A stretch of 64,000 nucleotides of DNA, from contig SUTA01000004.1 of the NCBI GenBank assembly GCA_015063135.1, positions 62,001 through 126,000 of the forward strand, in the 5' to 3' direction. Source of the stretch: Thermoplasmata archaeon (GTDB lineage: Archaea; Thermoplasmatota; Thermoplasmata; Methanomassiliicoccales; Methanomethylophilaceae). Shown here in pieces: positions 8,665 through 16,956 of this stretch. Made by a program: the position numbers and the translations under genes. Numbering within the stretch: the stretch's first letter is position 1; every line of letters starts with the position of its first letter. The notes beneath the pieces were generated by a model. That model made no database searches, was not told where the DNA came from, and worked only from the letters and a program-made list of their open reading frames with translations.

Positions 8665-9414
8665 TCAGAGAATGGCCGATGCGAACGCCCTGATGTCGGA
8701 CATCGCATCGCAATCCGGGAACATGTCGGCGAGCAGCCCGCCCTCCTTGTCCGCCTTGACGACGCAGCGGTCGTACCTTATGCCGAAGGTCTTCGACCTC
8801 TCGATGCCGACCATCTCCGCGGTCCTGTCGATGTCCTGGGGCTCGTCTATCATGTTGACGACCATGACGGTGTCCTTGACGCCGAGGTCGCGGCCCATCC
8901 TGAGGACCTGCCTGGAGACCTCGGAGGACTTGGCGGTGGGCTCGGTGAGGATGATGTTGTAATCGAACTGCGAGGCGAGGCCCCTTCCGAGGACCTCCGG
9001 GCCGGCCTGGGAATCCACCAGCGCCACATCGTACTCCCCGGTGGACTCCACGTACCCCAGCAGGATCTTTATCAGCGATATGGCGGAGCAGATGCACCCG
9101 TCGCCCCCGTGGAGGATAGCGCCCATGACCACGATGCGGATGCCCTCGGGCGTGAGGTGGGAGTTGTTCGCCAGGACCTCCTCGCCGACGATGTCGATCC
9201 CCTCGTCCTCGAGGTGGTCGTTGATCTCCTCCTTGTCCTCCATGATGGTGGCCACGCTGTCGAACGGGATGCCGAACGCCAGGGCGAAGTTCATGCTCGG
9301 GTCGGTATCGAAGACGATAACCCTCTTGCCCTCTGCGGCCATGATCTGGCTCAATGCTGTCAGGGTGGTGGTCTTCCCCACCCCTCCCTTGCCCGTGGCT
9401 ATGATCTTCAACAT
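8665..9414 (-). CDS. cooC: CooC-like nickel-insertion ATPase
   Basis: 249 aa, TGA stop. The N-terminus IIATGKGGVGKTTT is the deviant Walker A of the MinD/NifH-like CooC family; FDTDPSMN is the switch I region. A C-x-C (GCICSA, near residue 110) matches the metal-bridging CxC of CooC dimers. CooC proteins hydrolyse ATP while loading nickel, classically into CO dehydrogenase. No CODH gene is in this window, so the client here is open (hydrogenase or F430 pathway possible). It is third in an operon after the DUF4198 and PRTase-like genes. Confidence 0.85.
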   Translation of the reverse strand: MLKIIATGKGGVGKTTTLTALSQIMAAEGKRVIVFDTDPSMNFALAFGIPFDSVATIMEDKEEINDHLEDEGIDIVGEEVLANNSHLTPEGIRIVVMGAILHGGDGCICSAISLIKILLGYVESTGEYDVALVDSQAGPEVLGRGLASQFDYNIILTEPTAKSSEVSRQVLRMGRDLGVKDTVMVVNMIDEPQDIDRTAEMVGIERSKTFGIRYDRCVVKADKEGGLLADMFPDCDAMSDIRAFASAIL

Positions 9415-9424
9415 GGATGATTCC

Positions 9425-9829
9425 TCGGCGGACGATGACTGCGGCCTCGATCGGGATGCCTTTGAAGAGGGTCTTGCGCGCGTTGAACACGCGGTCCTCC
9501 CTGATGAACCCAGCCTTGATAACTACTGAACCCGCACCGGTGACCTTGTCGACCAGAGCCCTCGCATCATTCCCTTCGGCCAGCACATCCCCGATGATGA
9601 TGTACTTCTTGCCTGCCTCCGCCGGTGCGCCCGCATCAGCGGCCTTGCCGCGTCCGACCTTCGCGACGACGGCGTCGGCCAGCAGCGCCCCGTTGACTGT
9701 GGGGGACACGGCTATGTCATAGACCTCCCTCTCGAACATCGACGCCAGGGCGTCGACCATGCAGTCAAAGGATGCTTTGTCCGCCATCGCCTTGGGGATG
9801 TTCGCGGCTATCGCCGAGATCTCCGGCAT
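9425..9829 (-). CDS. Phosphoribosyltransferase-like protein, CGA stop
   Basis: 134 aa ending VIVR then CGA (9427-9425), ten bases before the cooC ATG. The KYIIIGDVLAEGNDARAL stretch is a PRPP-loop-like segment, degenerate because the usual DD pair reads GD. Standard translation would read out of frame through all of cooC to give a 552-aa chimeric frame, which has no family sense. The ATG at 9829 overlaps the CGA of the upstream gene (CGATG). Specific substrate unknown; the cofactor context suggests a nucleotide or cofactor salvage role, but that is a guess. Confidence 0.75.
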
Positions 9830-10566
9830 CGCTGTGCCTCCAGGGTCAGTGTGGTGGAGTAGACGGTCTCGTCGAAATCCTCGGAGCTCTTGGACTCGTC
9901 GGTGTGCTTGGTGATGAACGCGTACGTGCCAGCATCTTTTATGTCGAATCTCAGGATGCCGTCGGCATCGGTCTTCATATTGACCAGGTCCTCCCAGGAC
10001 CTGTTGAAGACTATGACCTTCTGGTTGGGCATGGGCTTTCCCTCGTAGAGCACCTTGACCTCGGCCTCGGACCCGACCTTCAGGGTCGCGGCCTTCGGCA
10101 TGATCTCGAGCTCGGCATGCATGACCTCGCCCGGATCCTCCCCGTCCCTGGAGATGATCCTCTTGGCCATCATGCGGAATGCACCGCAGTAATCCGCCTT
10201 GGAATAGTCGCGCTTGGAGCCCCGGTGCCACCCCTCGTCATCGGTGACCCAGACGGCGTTGGTGCCCACATAAAGAGTGTAGACCTTCGCCCCCTTGTCG
10301 GGGAACTCGAACTCCCATCCGCGGGGCTCGTCGATGATGTCCCTGTCCGGCGGCTCGATGAGGCCGTTGTCATCGTACAGGGCCGGGATGGCGTAATCCG
10401 TGGGCATGGGCTTGTCCGGGACGAGTTTGTGGCCGTACAGGCCGAACACCCTCACGGTACCCTCGACGCCTTCGGCTCCCTCCAGCCAAATCTCGTGTCC
10501 GTAGATCATCCTGCTGAAGCTCCTCAGGGTCTCGGGATCCATGTCATCCCAGTTGGTTTCGCGCAT
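9829..10566 (-). CDS. DUF4198-like nickel/cobalt uptake-associated protein, CGA stop
   Basis: 245 aa. GHEIWLEGAEG near the start and DKGAKVYTLYVG mid-protein fit the DUF4198 family, whose members accompany nickel and cobalt importers; a C-terminal Ig-like half contains KVLYEGKPMPNQKV. No signal peptide is evident, which is unusual for the family. The frame ends LTLEAQ-CGA (9831-9829), and this CGA shares its A with the next ATG. Standard code adds CRRSRR before a TAG. The start ATG at 10566 is preferred over upstream in-frame codons because the promoter region begins there. Confidence 0.75.
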
Positions 10567-10574
10567 GAGTACAA

Positions 10575-10581
10575 GTAACAC
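10575..10581. promoter_or_regulatory. Candidate NikR-like half-site in a divergent promoter
   Basis: GTAACACGAAT is identical to site 2 at 4545, but the second half-site 13 bases on is weak (ATAATAT). It sits in the 48-bp AT-rich spacer between the divergent DUF4198 operon and the CbiX-like gene. Confidence 0.45.
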
Positions 10582-10614
10582 GAATTTTATATTAATAATA
10601 TTATAGAGCGGAGC

Positions 10615-11328
10615 ATGGATGCTGGAACCATCGTCTTCGGAGCCGACAGGAGCGTCCCTGGGATCGTGAGGGCGGCCGAAAACGCCAAGGCATTCCTTGA
10701 GGCCCGCGGGCGCCGCAACGTCCGCATCGCATATTACAAAGGCTCAGACGAGGAGCCGTTCTCCATCATGTCCGACATGTACTTGCAAGGCGTGGACACG
10801 TTCTGCATCCTCCCTCTCGCCATAGCCGAGGGCAGGATGACAGTGAAGCTCATGCCCCAATCCCTCCACCTTCCCGACAACTCCGGATCGTGGACGATGA
10901 TCGGCAGCCACGACGTGGCCGCCAGGTTCTCCACCGCCCTGGGAAGGGACTCCCGCATGGCCGAAGCCATCGTCTCGAAGTTTGGGGAGCCGCGGCCAGA
11001 CGTCGGCATTCTGGTCCTGTCCCGCGGCTCAAAGCTGACCCAATCCAGGAAGACGGCGGAATGGTATGCCGGCAAGCTGCAGGATGCGGGCTGGAAGGCG
11101 GCCGCGGCATTCCTGCATCATGGCACTACCGCCTCCGAGGCCGCAAAGACGCTAGCCTCCGCGGGATGCGACAAGATCGTCATCCTGCCGCTCATGGTGG
11201 CGTCGGACACCGCCTCCGCCCTGGAGGCGATAGAATCGGTGAGAATCGAAAAGGAGGTTCTGGAGCCAGTAGCGCTCTGGGACGCGTTCCTGGATATCCT
11301 GGACTCGAAAGTGCCGGAGAAATGGCGA
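10615..11328 (+). CDS. CbiX/CfbA-like sirohydrochlorin chelatase homolog, CGA stop
   Basis: 237 aa made of two CbiX-like halves (first from TIVFGADRSVPG, second from VGILVLSRGSKLTQ). CbiX-type enzymes insert cobalt, or nickel in CfbA, into sirohydrochlorin; CfbA starts F430 synthesis. Here the metal-ligand His of the usual GHGS motif is absent (SRGS) and the second ligand region reads PLMVASDT, so chelatase activity is doubtful. The frame ends DSKVPEKW-CGA (11326-11328). Standard code would extend to 11553, antisense across the whole cooT gene. Confidence 0.75.
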
Positions 11329-11523
11329 TCGGGCCGCCGTCTCGAGGATGAGCTCGGTCATTATGGTGTCCACCTTCTTGACCACCGCGTTGGGCACCTT
11401 GGTGACCCTGCCGTTGGCATCCATAAGGGCTACATAGCCATCCTTGATGGTGGTCTTGACGACCGATTCAGCCACGATGTTGGAATCGTCGTGTCCGTCG
11501 AGATAGACTGTGAATTGGCACAT
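11329..11523 (-). CDS. cooT: CooT-family nickel-binding protein, CGA stop
   Basis: 64 aa: MCQFTVYLDG at the start has the conserved Cys2 and VYL of CooT, followed by a small beta-barrel pattern ending TELILETAA-CGA. CooT is a roughly 65-aa dimeric nickel-binding protein, so CGA at codon 65 gives the family length; the standard code would give 123 aa running into the CbiX-like gene. Its CGA (11331-11329) and that of the convergent gene (11326-11328) form CGATCG with no spacer. Divergent from the NifX-like gene across a shared operator. Confidence 0.85.
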
Positions 11524-11533
11524 CTGGAGGGCA

Positions 11534-11560
11534 ATAACACTAATTCCATTTAAGTGTTAC
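11534..11560. promoter_or_regulatory. Candidate NikR-like operator, site 3
   Basis: ATAACAC-N13-GTGTTAC, 6 of 7 outer pairs matching, in the divergent cooT / NifX-like promoter region. Half-site sequence and the 13-base spacing equal site 2 at 4545. Confidence 0.6.
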
Positions 11561-11629
11561 CAAGAGCACCGACGGAAGTTAACGCGCGTTTCAGTCACCG
11601 TTAAATCCGGCTCCATGGATTCAGGCATC

Positions 11630-11977
11630 ATGAGCACTAAGATCGCGGTGACGTACGAGGACGGACAGGTTTTCCAGCATTTCGGAAGGACCCAGCAGGT
11701 CAAGATCTACGAGATCGATAATGGGAAAATTGTCTCCACTCAGATTGTCGACACCTCGGAGCACGGGCACGGGGCCATGGCGGGCTACGTCAAGGGCTTC
11801 GGCGCCACGGTCATAATCTGCGGCGGCCTCGGCGACGGCGCCAGGAACAGCGTCAGGGATGCAGGACTGGAGCTGGTCAACGGCGTCTCGGGCGATGCCG
11901 ATGCGGCGGTGCGGACCTACATCGACGGCACCCTCGTGAGGTCCGACGGGGACTGTGACCACCACTGCCACCACCGA
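11630..11977 (+). CDS. NifX/NifB-type dinitrogenase cofactor-family protein with His-rich tail, CGA stop
   Basis: 115 aa of the PF02579 family: KIAVTYEDGQVFQHFG at the N-terminus and VIICGGLGDGARN in the middle are typical. The tail DCDHHCHH is a metal-binding Cys/His cluster and is followed at once by CGA (11975-11977). Standard code adds 15 residues ending at a TGA inside the IS terminal repeat. The ATG at 11630 follows a TTAAAT element by about 24 bases, so it is probably leaderless. The family binds metal clusters; with CooC and CooT nearby a nickel or Fe-S handling role is plausible. Confidence 0.85.
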
Positions 11978-12015
11978 TTGCATCAGACGGAGAGCAGTCT
12001 GTTAAGCTCCTCTAT

Positions 12016-13714
12016 ATCCTGACCTCGCCACTTTGTGACTGCTGAACGAAGTCTGGCCCATTTGCCACTTGCGGTTTTGCATAGCTTCCGCTGTTCAATG
12101 ATTCGATGATTGCGATTCCGAATGTCCGTTTTCAGGCCGGAACCGTGAGTTTTCCTTCAAGATCCGCACGGATATTGCCGAAAATCTACCTCGAGATAGG
12201 ATTCCAATTGCTGTAGATTGCCTGTTTCCTGTGCCCGTTCCCGATTATCCTCGTAAGTGTCAAATGGCCTAACGACCAAACGATGGATTCAGTATTCGGT
12301 TTCTCCGTGACGGTCTTCCTTCTGCCTTTTTCCTCGATGGTCTTCGTATTGCCTTTCATCTCATACCTCGCCATTGCCACAGCGGTCTCTGAAAGAAGGG
12401 CCAGCATCATCGATCCGCAGATCGATGATTCGCCCCATACCCGCAGAGGCTTCAATCCCGTGACCCTCTTCAGGGAATGTATAAGGTGCTCGACCGTGGC
12501 CCTTGCACGATACTTATCGAGAGCTTCCGACGGTGTCAATTGCTCCGAGGATCCCAGTTTGAAAATCCCGGCACGGGTACCCATGATCTCCCGGATTATA
12601 CCTTCCCTCTCGCTCTCTTCGAACGTGAATTTCGTCTGAAGACTCACCTTCACTTCGATATTCGCAAGCACGTTCCTCTTCACGGTAACGAAATCAGACT
12701 TCCTGAAATGCCCGCCCTCGTAGGTCTTCACCGCTTCGACCATGCGGTCGAAGCTCTTGAAAGCGGAATGGTACGAACGGTACCAATTGTCCAGGGATAA
12801 GAACAGATACGTTGTTCTTCCCGATGAATCGAAGGTGTGCTTCTTGCAGCACACCCCGTCCTCCACGTATTCCCATTCACACTCGGAATCATTTATCCTC
12901 CTGTCGTCCGAGGCATTCATCTTCACCCTGGTGAGATACTTGTGCCCTGATTCCACAATCGAATCCAGGATATCCCCTGATGCTCCCCCGTTATCCACTA
13001 TTATCCACGATCCCTCCCGAATCACGGAGAAGATGTCCGGAAGGGCATCCCTGTATTGTTCGGGATCGGAAGTGTCACCTTTGTAGGCCCTCATGAAGAA
13101 GGGGATCCTGGATCTCTGGAGTTCAGCGGTCAGGAACTCCACCTGTTTCCTGCTCTGGTCCCTGAAATCCCTCGGATAACCTACGGCCCCGAGCTCCGCT
13201 TCGGGGCCGTTTACCACAACTGCCGAACCGTCGATGTTCACATCGGTGTTCTCGAAATGATATCTGCATCGAGACCTTCCCACAGTCTCACGAGGATCCC
13301 ATCGCTGTGATTCCCTATGAGCGAAACAGCATGGTTGATGGTCCTCTGCGACAAACCCGAATCCAATCCGAGTTCCTTTCTTACATCCCTATTCTTCAGC
13401 CAATCGGAACATCTGCTCATGGAATTGCTGCCCATGAGGATGTGCGTGCACATCGCCGTAAGGATCCTGCTCATGGGTACACCACGGTGCTTGAAGGTAT
13501 CAACGAAGTCCAAAACACCCGCAGAACCGAGATAATGCTCGATGGTTTTCACAAGCCCCGTCGGAACTGATATATTCTCGTTCGGACTGGGAAGTTCCGT
13601 CCCAGTCGTTAAGGTTTTTTGTGTCACAGCTGAACATTCCGGCCGGGACACTTTTTGCTTTCGGTCCCGACTCCAAAATCAATGTTCATTCGCTCTTAGT
13701 GGCGAGGTCAGGAT
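12016..13714 (-). mobile_element. Insertion sequence, IS4-superfamily (IS1634-like), about 1.7 kb
   Basis: The ends are perfect 17-bp inverted repeats: ATCCTGACCTCGCCACT at 12016-12032 and its complement at 13698-13714. Between them is one DDE transposase in two frames. No clear target duplication is seen (left flank CTCTAT, right flank CCACTC). It sits between the NifX-like gene and the toxin-antitoxin pair. Confidence 0.88.
12186..13651 (-). pseudogene. Frameshifted IS4-superfamily transposase
   Basis: The N-terminal frame (13238-13651) contains an HTH-like start and ends LWEGLDADIISRTPM-TGA. The C-terminal frame (12186 to about 13265) continues HFENTDVNIDGSAVV with the first DDE Asp, VDNGG (second Asp) and a C-terminal YRARATVEHL (Y-2R-3-E-like) segment. 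Joining them needs a -1 shift around 13255-13270 (GATATCATTTCG). This could be a disabling mutation or programmed frameshifting. The stop is TAG, the only one in the window. No CGA is used within either frame. Confidence 0.8.
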
Positions 13715-13782
13715 CCACTCTTAAACTAAGAGAGCTTTCTTTTTAGAGAACGCCTGCCGACAGGTACGGTCTGTCGATAAAT

Positions 13783-13803
13783 ATAATATTGATAAAATAT
13801 TAT
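13783..13803. promoter_or_regulatory. Toxin-antitoxin autoregulatory operator candidate
   Basis: ATAATATT-GATAA-AATATTAT, perfect 8-bp arms, overlapping the probable TATA region and ending 20 bases before the antitoxin ATG. Position and symmetry fit Phd-type autorepression. Confidence 0.6.
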
Positions 13804-13823
13804 CAGATTTCAAGGTGTTCAAA

Positions 13824-14081
13824 ATGATAGTGGTACCGAGCTCCGAACTGAGGAACAGATATACAGAGCTTACCGACGAGTATCTTCCGACTGGGGAACC
13901 GATCTATCTGACCAAGAACGGCCATGGACATGCAGTCCTTCTAAGCATCGAGGAATACGAGAGACTCAGCAGGGAGGATACGGTCAACAAGATCCGTACT
14001 GGCATCCAGGCGGCCAAGGAAGGCCGTGTCAGATCCATAGATGAAGCGGAGCAATACATCAGAAAGGAACTCGGTCTATGA
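13824..14081 (+). CDS. Phd/YefM-family antitoxin
   Basis: 85 aa. MIVVPSSELRNRY is the usual N-terminus of Phd/YefM DNA-binding antitoxins, and LSIEEYERL marks the end of the fold; the tail (VRSIDEAEQYIRKEL) is the toxin-neutralising helix. The ATG is chosen over the GTG at 13815 because AGGTG lies 9 bases upstream of it. It overlaps the toxin by four bases (ATGA). TGA stop. Confidence 0.92.
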   Translation: MIVVPSSELRNRYTELTDEYLPTGEPIYLTKNGHGHAVLLSIEEYERLSREDTVNKIRTGIQAAKEGRVRSIDEAEQYIRKELGL

Positions 14082-14401
14082 CATACGAAGTAGTCATCAC
14101 CGATCCGGCGATCGATGATGTCATCGAGATAGTCAGCTACATAAAGGAACTCACAGGAAGCGACAATATCTCGGATGAATACATGATGGGTATTCTCCAG
14201 ACCGCGAAGTCCCTGGCCACCATGCCTTACAGGTTCCAGATATCCGATGAACCTCTTCTAGCGGAACTCGGTGTCAGGATGGTTCCGTACAAGGATTATC
14301 TGATAGCCTACGGCATAGACGAGAGCACCTCCACCGTTTTCGCATATAGGGTGTTGTATTCCAAGTCGGACATCAAAGAGAGATTCTTTGATAAGACGTG
14401 A
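14078..14401 (+). CDS. RelE/ParE-family toxin
   Basis: 107 aa. TYEVVITDPAIDDVIEIVSYI is the N-terminal strand-helix of ParE/RelE toxins, with the conserved GVRMVPYKDYLIAYGI and VFAYRVLYSKSD later. Partners in this superfamily act on ribosome-bound mRNA (RelE) or gyrase (ParE); which applies cannot be read here. Translationally coupled to the antitoxin. TGA stop. An 8-bp-arm hairpin (14427-14450) follows. Confidence 0.9.
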   Translation: MTYEVVITDPAIDDVIEIVSYIKELTGSDNISDEYMMGILQTAKSLATMPYRFQISDEPLLAELGVRMVPYKDYLIAYGIDESTSTVFAYRVLYSKSDIKERFFDKT

Positions 14402-14426
14402 TGGATTTTTCGTATCCTGCCATATA

Positions 14427-14450
14427 TGTACCATGCTGAAAGATGGTACA
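14427..14450. terminator. Hairpin after the toxin gene
   Basis: TGTACCAT-GCTGAAAG-ATGGTACA, perfect 8-bp arms, 26 bases after the toxin stop. A second stem (CCTGAGT / ACTCAGG) follows. ATCCTGACCT just past the first stem equals the first ten bases of the IS end. Confidence 0.45.
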
Positions 14451-14527
14451 TCCTGACCTGAGTAGGGCTGTCCTGACTCAGGATTGCATTACAACCTAAC
14501 TGTCAGACGCGGGTTTAATAATCAGCC

Positions 14528-15880
14528 TCAGTTCACAAGTTCCCCTCTGTCGAACAGCAGCACATCATCGCCGCATTTTCCGGCCATATCGTCATTGTAT
14601 CCCGATACGGAGAACAGACAATAAGTAATGTCAAAATCGTCTAACTCCTTCACCATCGATACTTTGCTCTTGAGTGAATTAAGTACCGTCAAGCACATGG
14701 GTTTTGAGGTGAACTTGCATTCGGCCACATAGGCCCTGCCGTTCTTCCTGTCCAGGGCAATGAGGTCTATCTCCCCCTTACCCCAGTATTTCCCGTATTC
14801 AGCACATATACCTTGGGAAAGCAAGTATCTGCGCAGTTCCTCCCTGCATACGTCCTCGAACACGAACGCGACGTGCGCATCCACGAAGTGCCCCTTCAGG
14901 TCCTGTACTGCCACCTCACTCTCCCTTCTGGATATGGATTTGGCATACGGATACACGAACCGGAACCATAATGCGAGGAAATGGTTGGATATCAGATACT
15001 GGCTGTTCCTGCTCTTCTCAGGCTTATCCTCCGTCACGGGTACAATCTTCGTCACTATGCCTGTATCCATGAGCCTCTTTATGTACGGAAGTATCTCGTT
15101 CGACGGGGCCTGCACGGCGCCGGTGATCTTCTCCATGGTCCTGTTCCCGTTCGCCATTGCTTTAAGGTAAGTGTTGTAACTGGACAGATTGCTGAATTCC
15201 GAACCCAGAAGGTATTCCCCTTCGTTGAGCAAAGGTGCGCCAGGTTTCATGGTCATGGCTATCGCCCCTTCAATCGGTTCCTTGCTGCCCAACAGCATCA
15301 TATAATGGGGGACCCCGCCCGTTATCGCGAACCTCTCCACCGCTGTCCTGTAATCACCATCCGTGAACGTCTGACGGAAAGTGAACGGCAGTAGCATCAG
15401 GTCGCATGTGTTCCTTCCATACAAGGGACTTTTGGAATTCTCCGTGAGCCCGTTCATGGACACGAGCGATGAACCACAAAGGATGAGCATGATGTCCATG
15501 CGCGAAAGGTACCTGTCCCAGAGCGACTGGAATTCTTTGAGGAGGTTCTTGTCCGCGGATACGGCATAGGGGAACTCATCTATAGCGATCACAGCTTTTC
15601 CTTCTGTGTGTGAGGCGTAATACCTCAGCGCATCGGACCAATTGCTGAATCCCAGGGATATCCCTGAGGGTCCGGAGATCTCGGCGGCGAGAGATGTTAG
15701 GATAGATGCGGATGTCTCGCGGTCGACCTCGAAATACAGGTGCTCCTTGTCCTTCAGGAACTCCTCCAGCAATCTACTCTTGCCGACCCTGCGCCTTCCT
15801 TTGAGGATGACGAAGGAATGATCCTGAGCATACTGCTCCTCCAGAATCTTCAGTTCTTCATCTCTGCCTATGAATTCCAT
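14528..15880 (-). CDS. Archaeal P-loop ATPase with C-terminal nuclease-like domain (PF01637/DUF234)
   Basis: 450 aa, TGA stop. N-terminal MEFIGRDEEL, Walker A LKGRRRVGKSRLL near 30, Walker B AVIAIDEFPYAV near 100, sensor LCGSSLVSM near 138. The C-terminal region has GEIDLIALDRKNGRAYVAECKFT, a PD-(D/E)xK-like core (D, then E-x-K). Members are widespread in archaea, often near mobile elements; function unproven. An AT-rich 140-bp tract (15881-16020) precedes it and gives its promoter. Full-length paralog of the truncated gene at 1-1058. Confidence 0.9.
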   Translation of the reverse strand: MEFIGRDEELKILEEQYAQDHSFVILKGRRRVGKSRLLEEFLKDKEHLYFEVDRETSASILTSLAAEISGPSGISLGFSNWSDALRYYASHTEGKAVIAIDEFPYAVSADKNLLKEFQSLWDRYLSRMDIMLILCGSSLVSMNGLTENSKSPLYGRNTCDLMLLPFTFRQTFTDGDYRTAVERFAITGGVPHYMMLLGSKEPIEGAIAMTMKPGAPLLNEGEYLLGSEFSNLSSYNTYLKAMANGNRTMEKITGAVQAPSNEILPYIKRLMDTGIVTKIVPVTEDKPEKSRNSQYLISNHFLALWFRFVYPYAKSISRRESEVAVQDLKGHFVDAHVAFVFEDVCREELRRYLLSQGICAEYGKYWGKGEIDLIALDRKNGRAYVAECKFTSKPMCLTVLNSLKSKVSMVKELDDFDITYCLFSVSGYNDDMAGKCGDDVLLFDRGELVN

Positions 15881-16079
15881 GATTCAGTATGCGTTTGATG
15901 GTATTTTAAATATTCTTTAATAGAAAATTGTTTAAGTTAAAATATTTTATAATATTCAAATGAATCTTAAAGTGAGTTATATGATGTTTAAAGGCCACAA
16001 TTGACATTTAAACCCTCAAGAGCTCGAGTTGGCCTCGCGCATAGAAGCGTATGACGACGGATGTGTCCAGCCGACCCTC

Positions 16080-16874
16080 TCGCTCGAGGTCGAAGAAGAA
16101 CCACGACGACATCTCGACGAAGTTCTTGCCGTCGTAGCCGTTGTACTTCATCAGCACCTTAGAGGCGAACTGCTCGCAGGTCCTGCATGTGGCGGCGATC
16201 TCCTTCAGGTCGTTCAGGTACGCGATCTTGACATCCACGTCCTCACGGCCCTCGGGGTCGTGATGCGACGAGAGGAATAGGTCGATGCCCCTGTCCAGGT
16301 AGCCCTGGAGCCTCCTCACCTCGGACTCGGCCCCCTCCACCCCGAACACGATCGAGTGGGAGTCGTGGCCGAGCATGTGCATATACACCGCATTGGCCTC
16401 CGGGATCACGATCTCGAACGCCTCGGCGACCGGGACGATCTCCAGCCTTATCCCGGCGATCTCGGTCTCCCCCGCTGGCAGGATCCTGTCCGGCCTGACC
16501 AGGTCGTCGTCGAAGGTGAAGCCGTAGATCGACGCGAAGTCCTCGACCAGCTGCGCTCCGACGCCGTCGTCGTTATAGGCTCTGGCGGACTCGGTCATGC
16601 AGACCTCGGCGTCAGGCAGGAAGCTCGCGCCGGCGGCATGGTAGGATACCAGCTTGGACACCACCGAGAAATCCTGCTTCTCCAGGTACGCGGAGAGCTC
16701 CGTGATGTTCTTCTTGAACCCCGGGTGCTCGATCATGACGGCCTTGCCGTCCTTCACCAGGAAAATCACGCGGGTCCCGGCCTCGTCCTTGGTGTCGTAG
16801 ATGAGTATCCCGATCCCGTTGCGCTCCATCGTGGACACCTCGCCGTAGGCCAGCTTCTCCTTCGATGCTTCCAT
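16080..16874 (-). CDS. Metallo-beta-lactamase-like fold protein, degenerate, CGA stop
   Basis: 264 aa ending SSWFFFDLE-CGA (16082-16080); standard code adds 18 residues. Segments such as VSKLVSYHAAGASFLPDAEV and MHMLGHDSHSIVFG occupy the places of the HxHxDH and GHT motifs of MBL hydrolases, but most metal ligands are missing. SSHHDPEGREDVDVKI near 205 keeps two histidines. I infer an MBL-like fold with altered or lost metal binding. The ATG at 16874 is chosen because the upstream 38 codons run into the divergent polymerase gene. Confidence 0.6.
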
Positions 16875-16956
16875 GGGAGACAAATCGGATACCGATGATA
16901 AAAGGAATCGCAGGCAACGATAATACGGGCGAAGACGTTCCCCATCCGAGGAGGGC

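Noticed and set aside
8573-9424. Continuation of the PRTase-like frame through cooC (552 aa in total)
   Set aside because: Out-of-frame with a well-supported cooC gene and without family sense; the gene ends at CGA 9427-9425.
11978-12022. IS insertion truncating the NifX-like gene
   Set aside because: Only apparent under the standard code; the gene ends at CGA 39 bases before the IS.
12007-13723. Target-site duplication around the IS
   Set aside because: The flanks CTCTAT and CCACTC do not match well enough.
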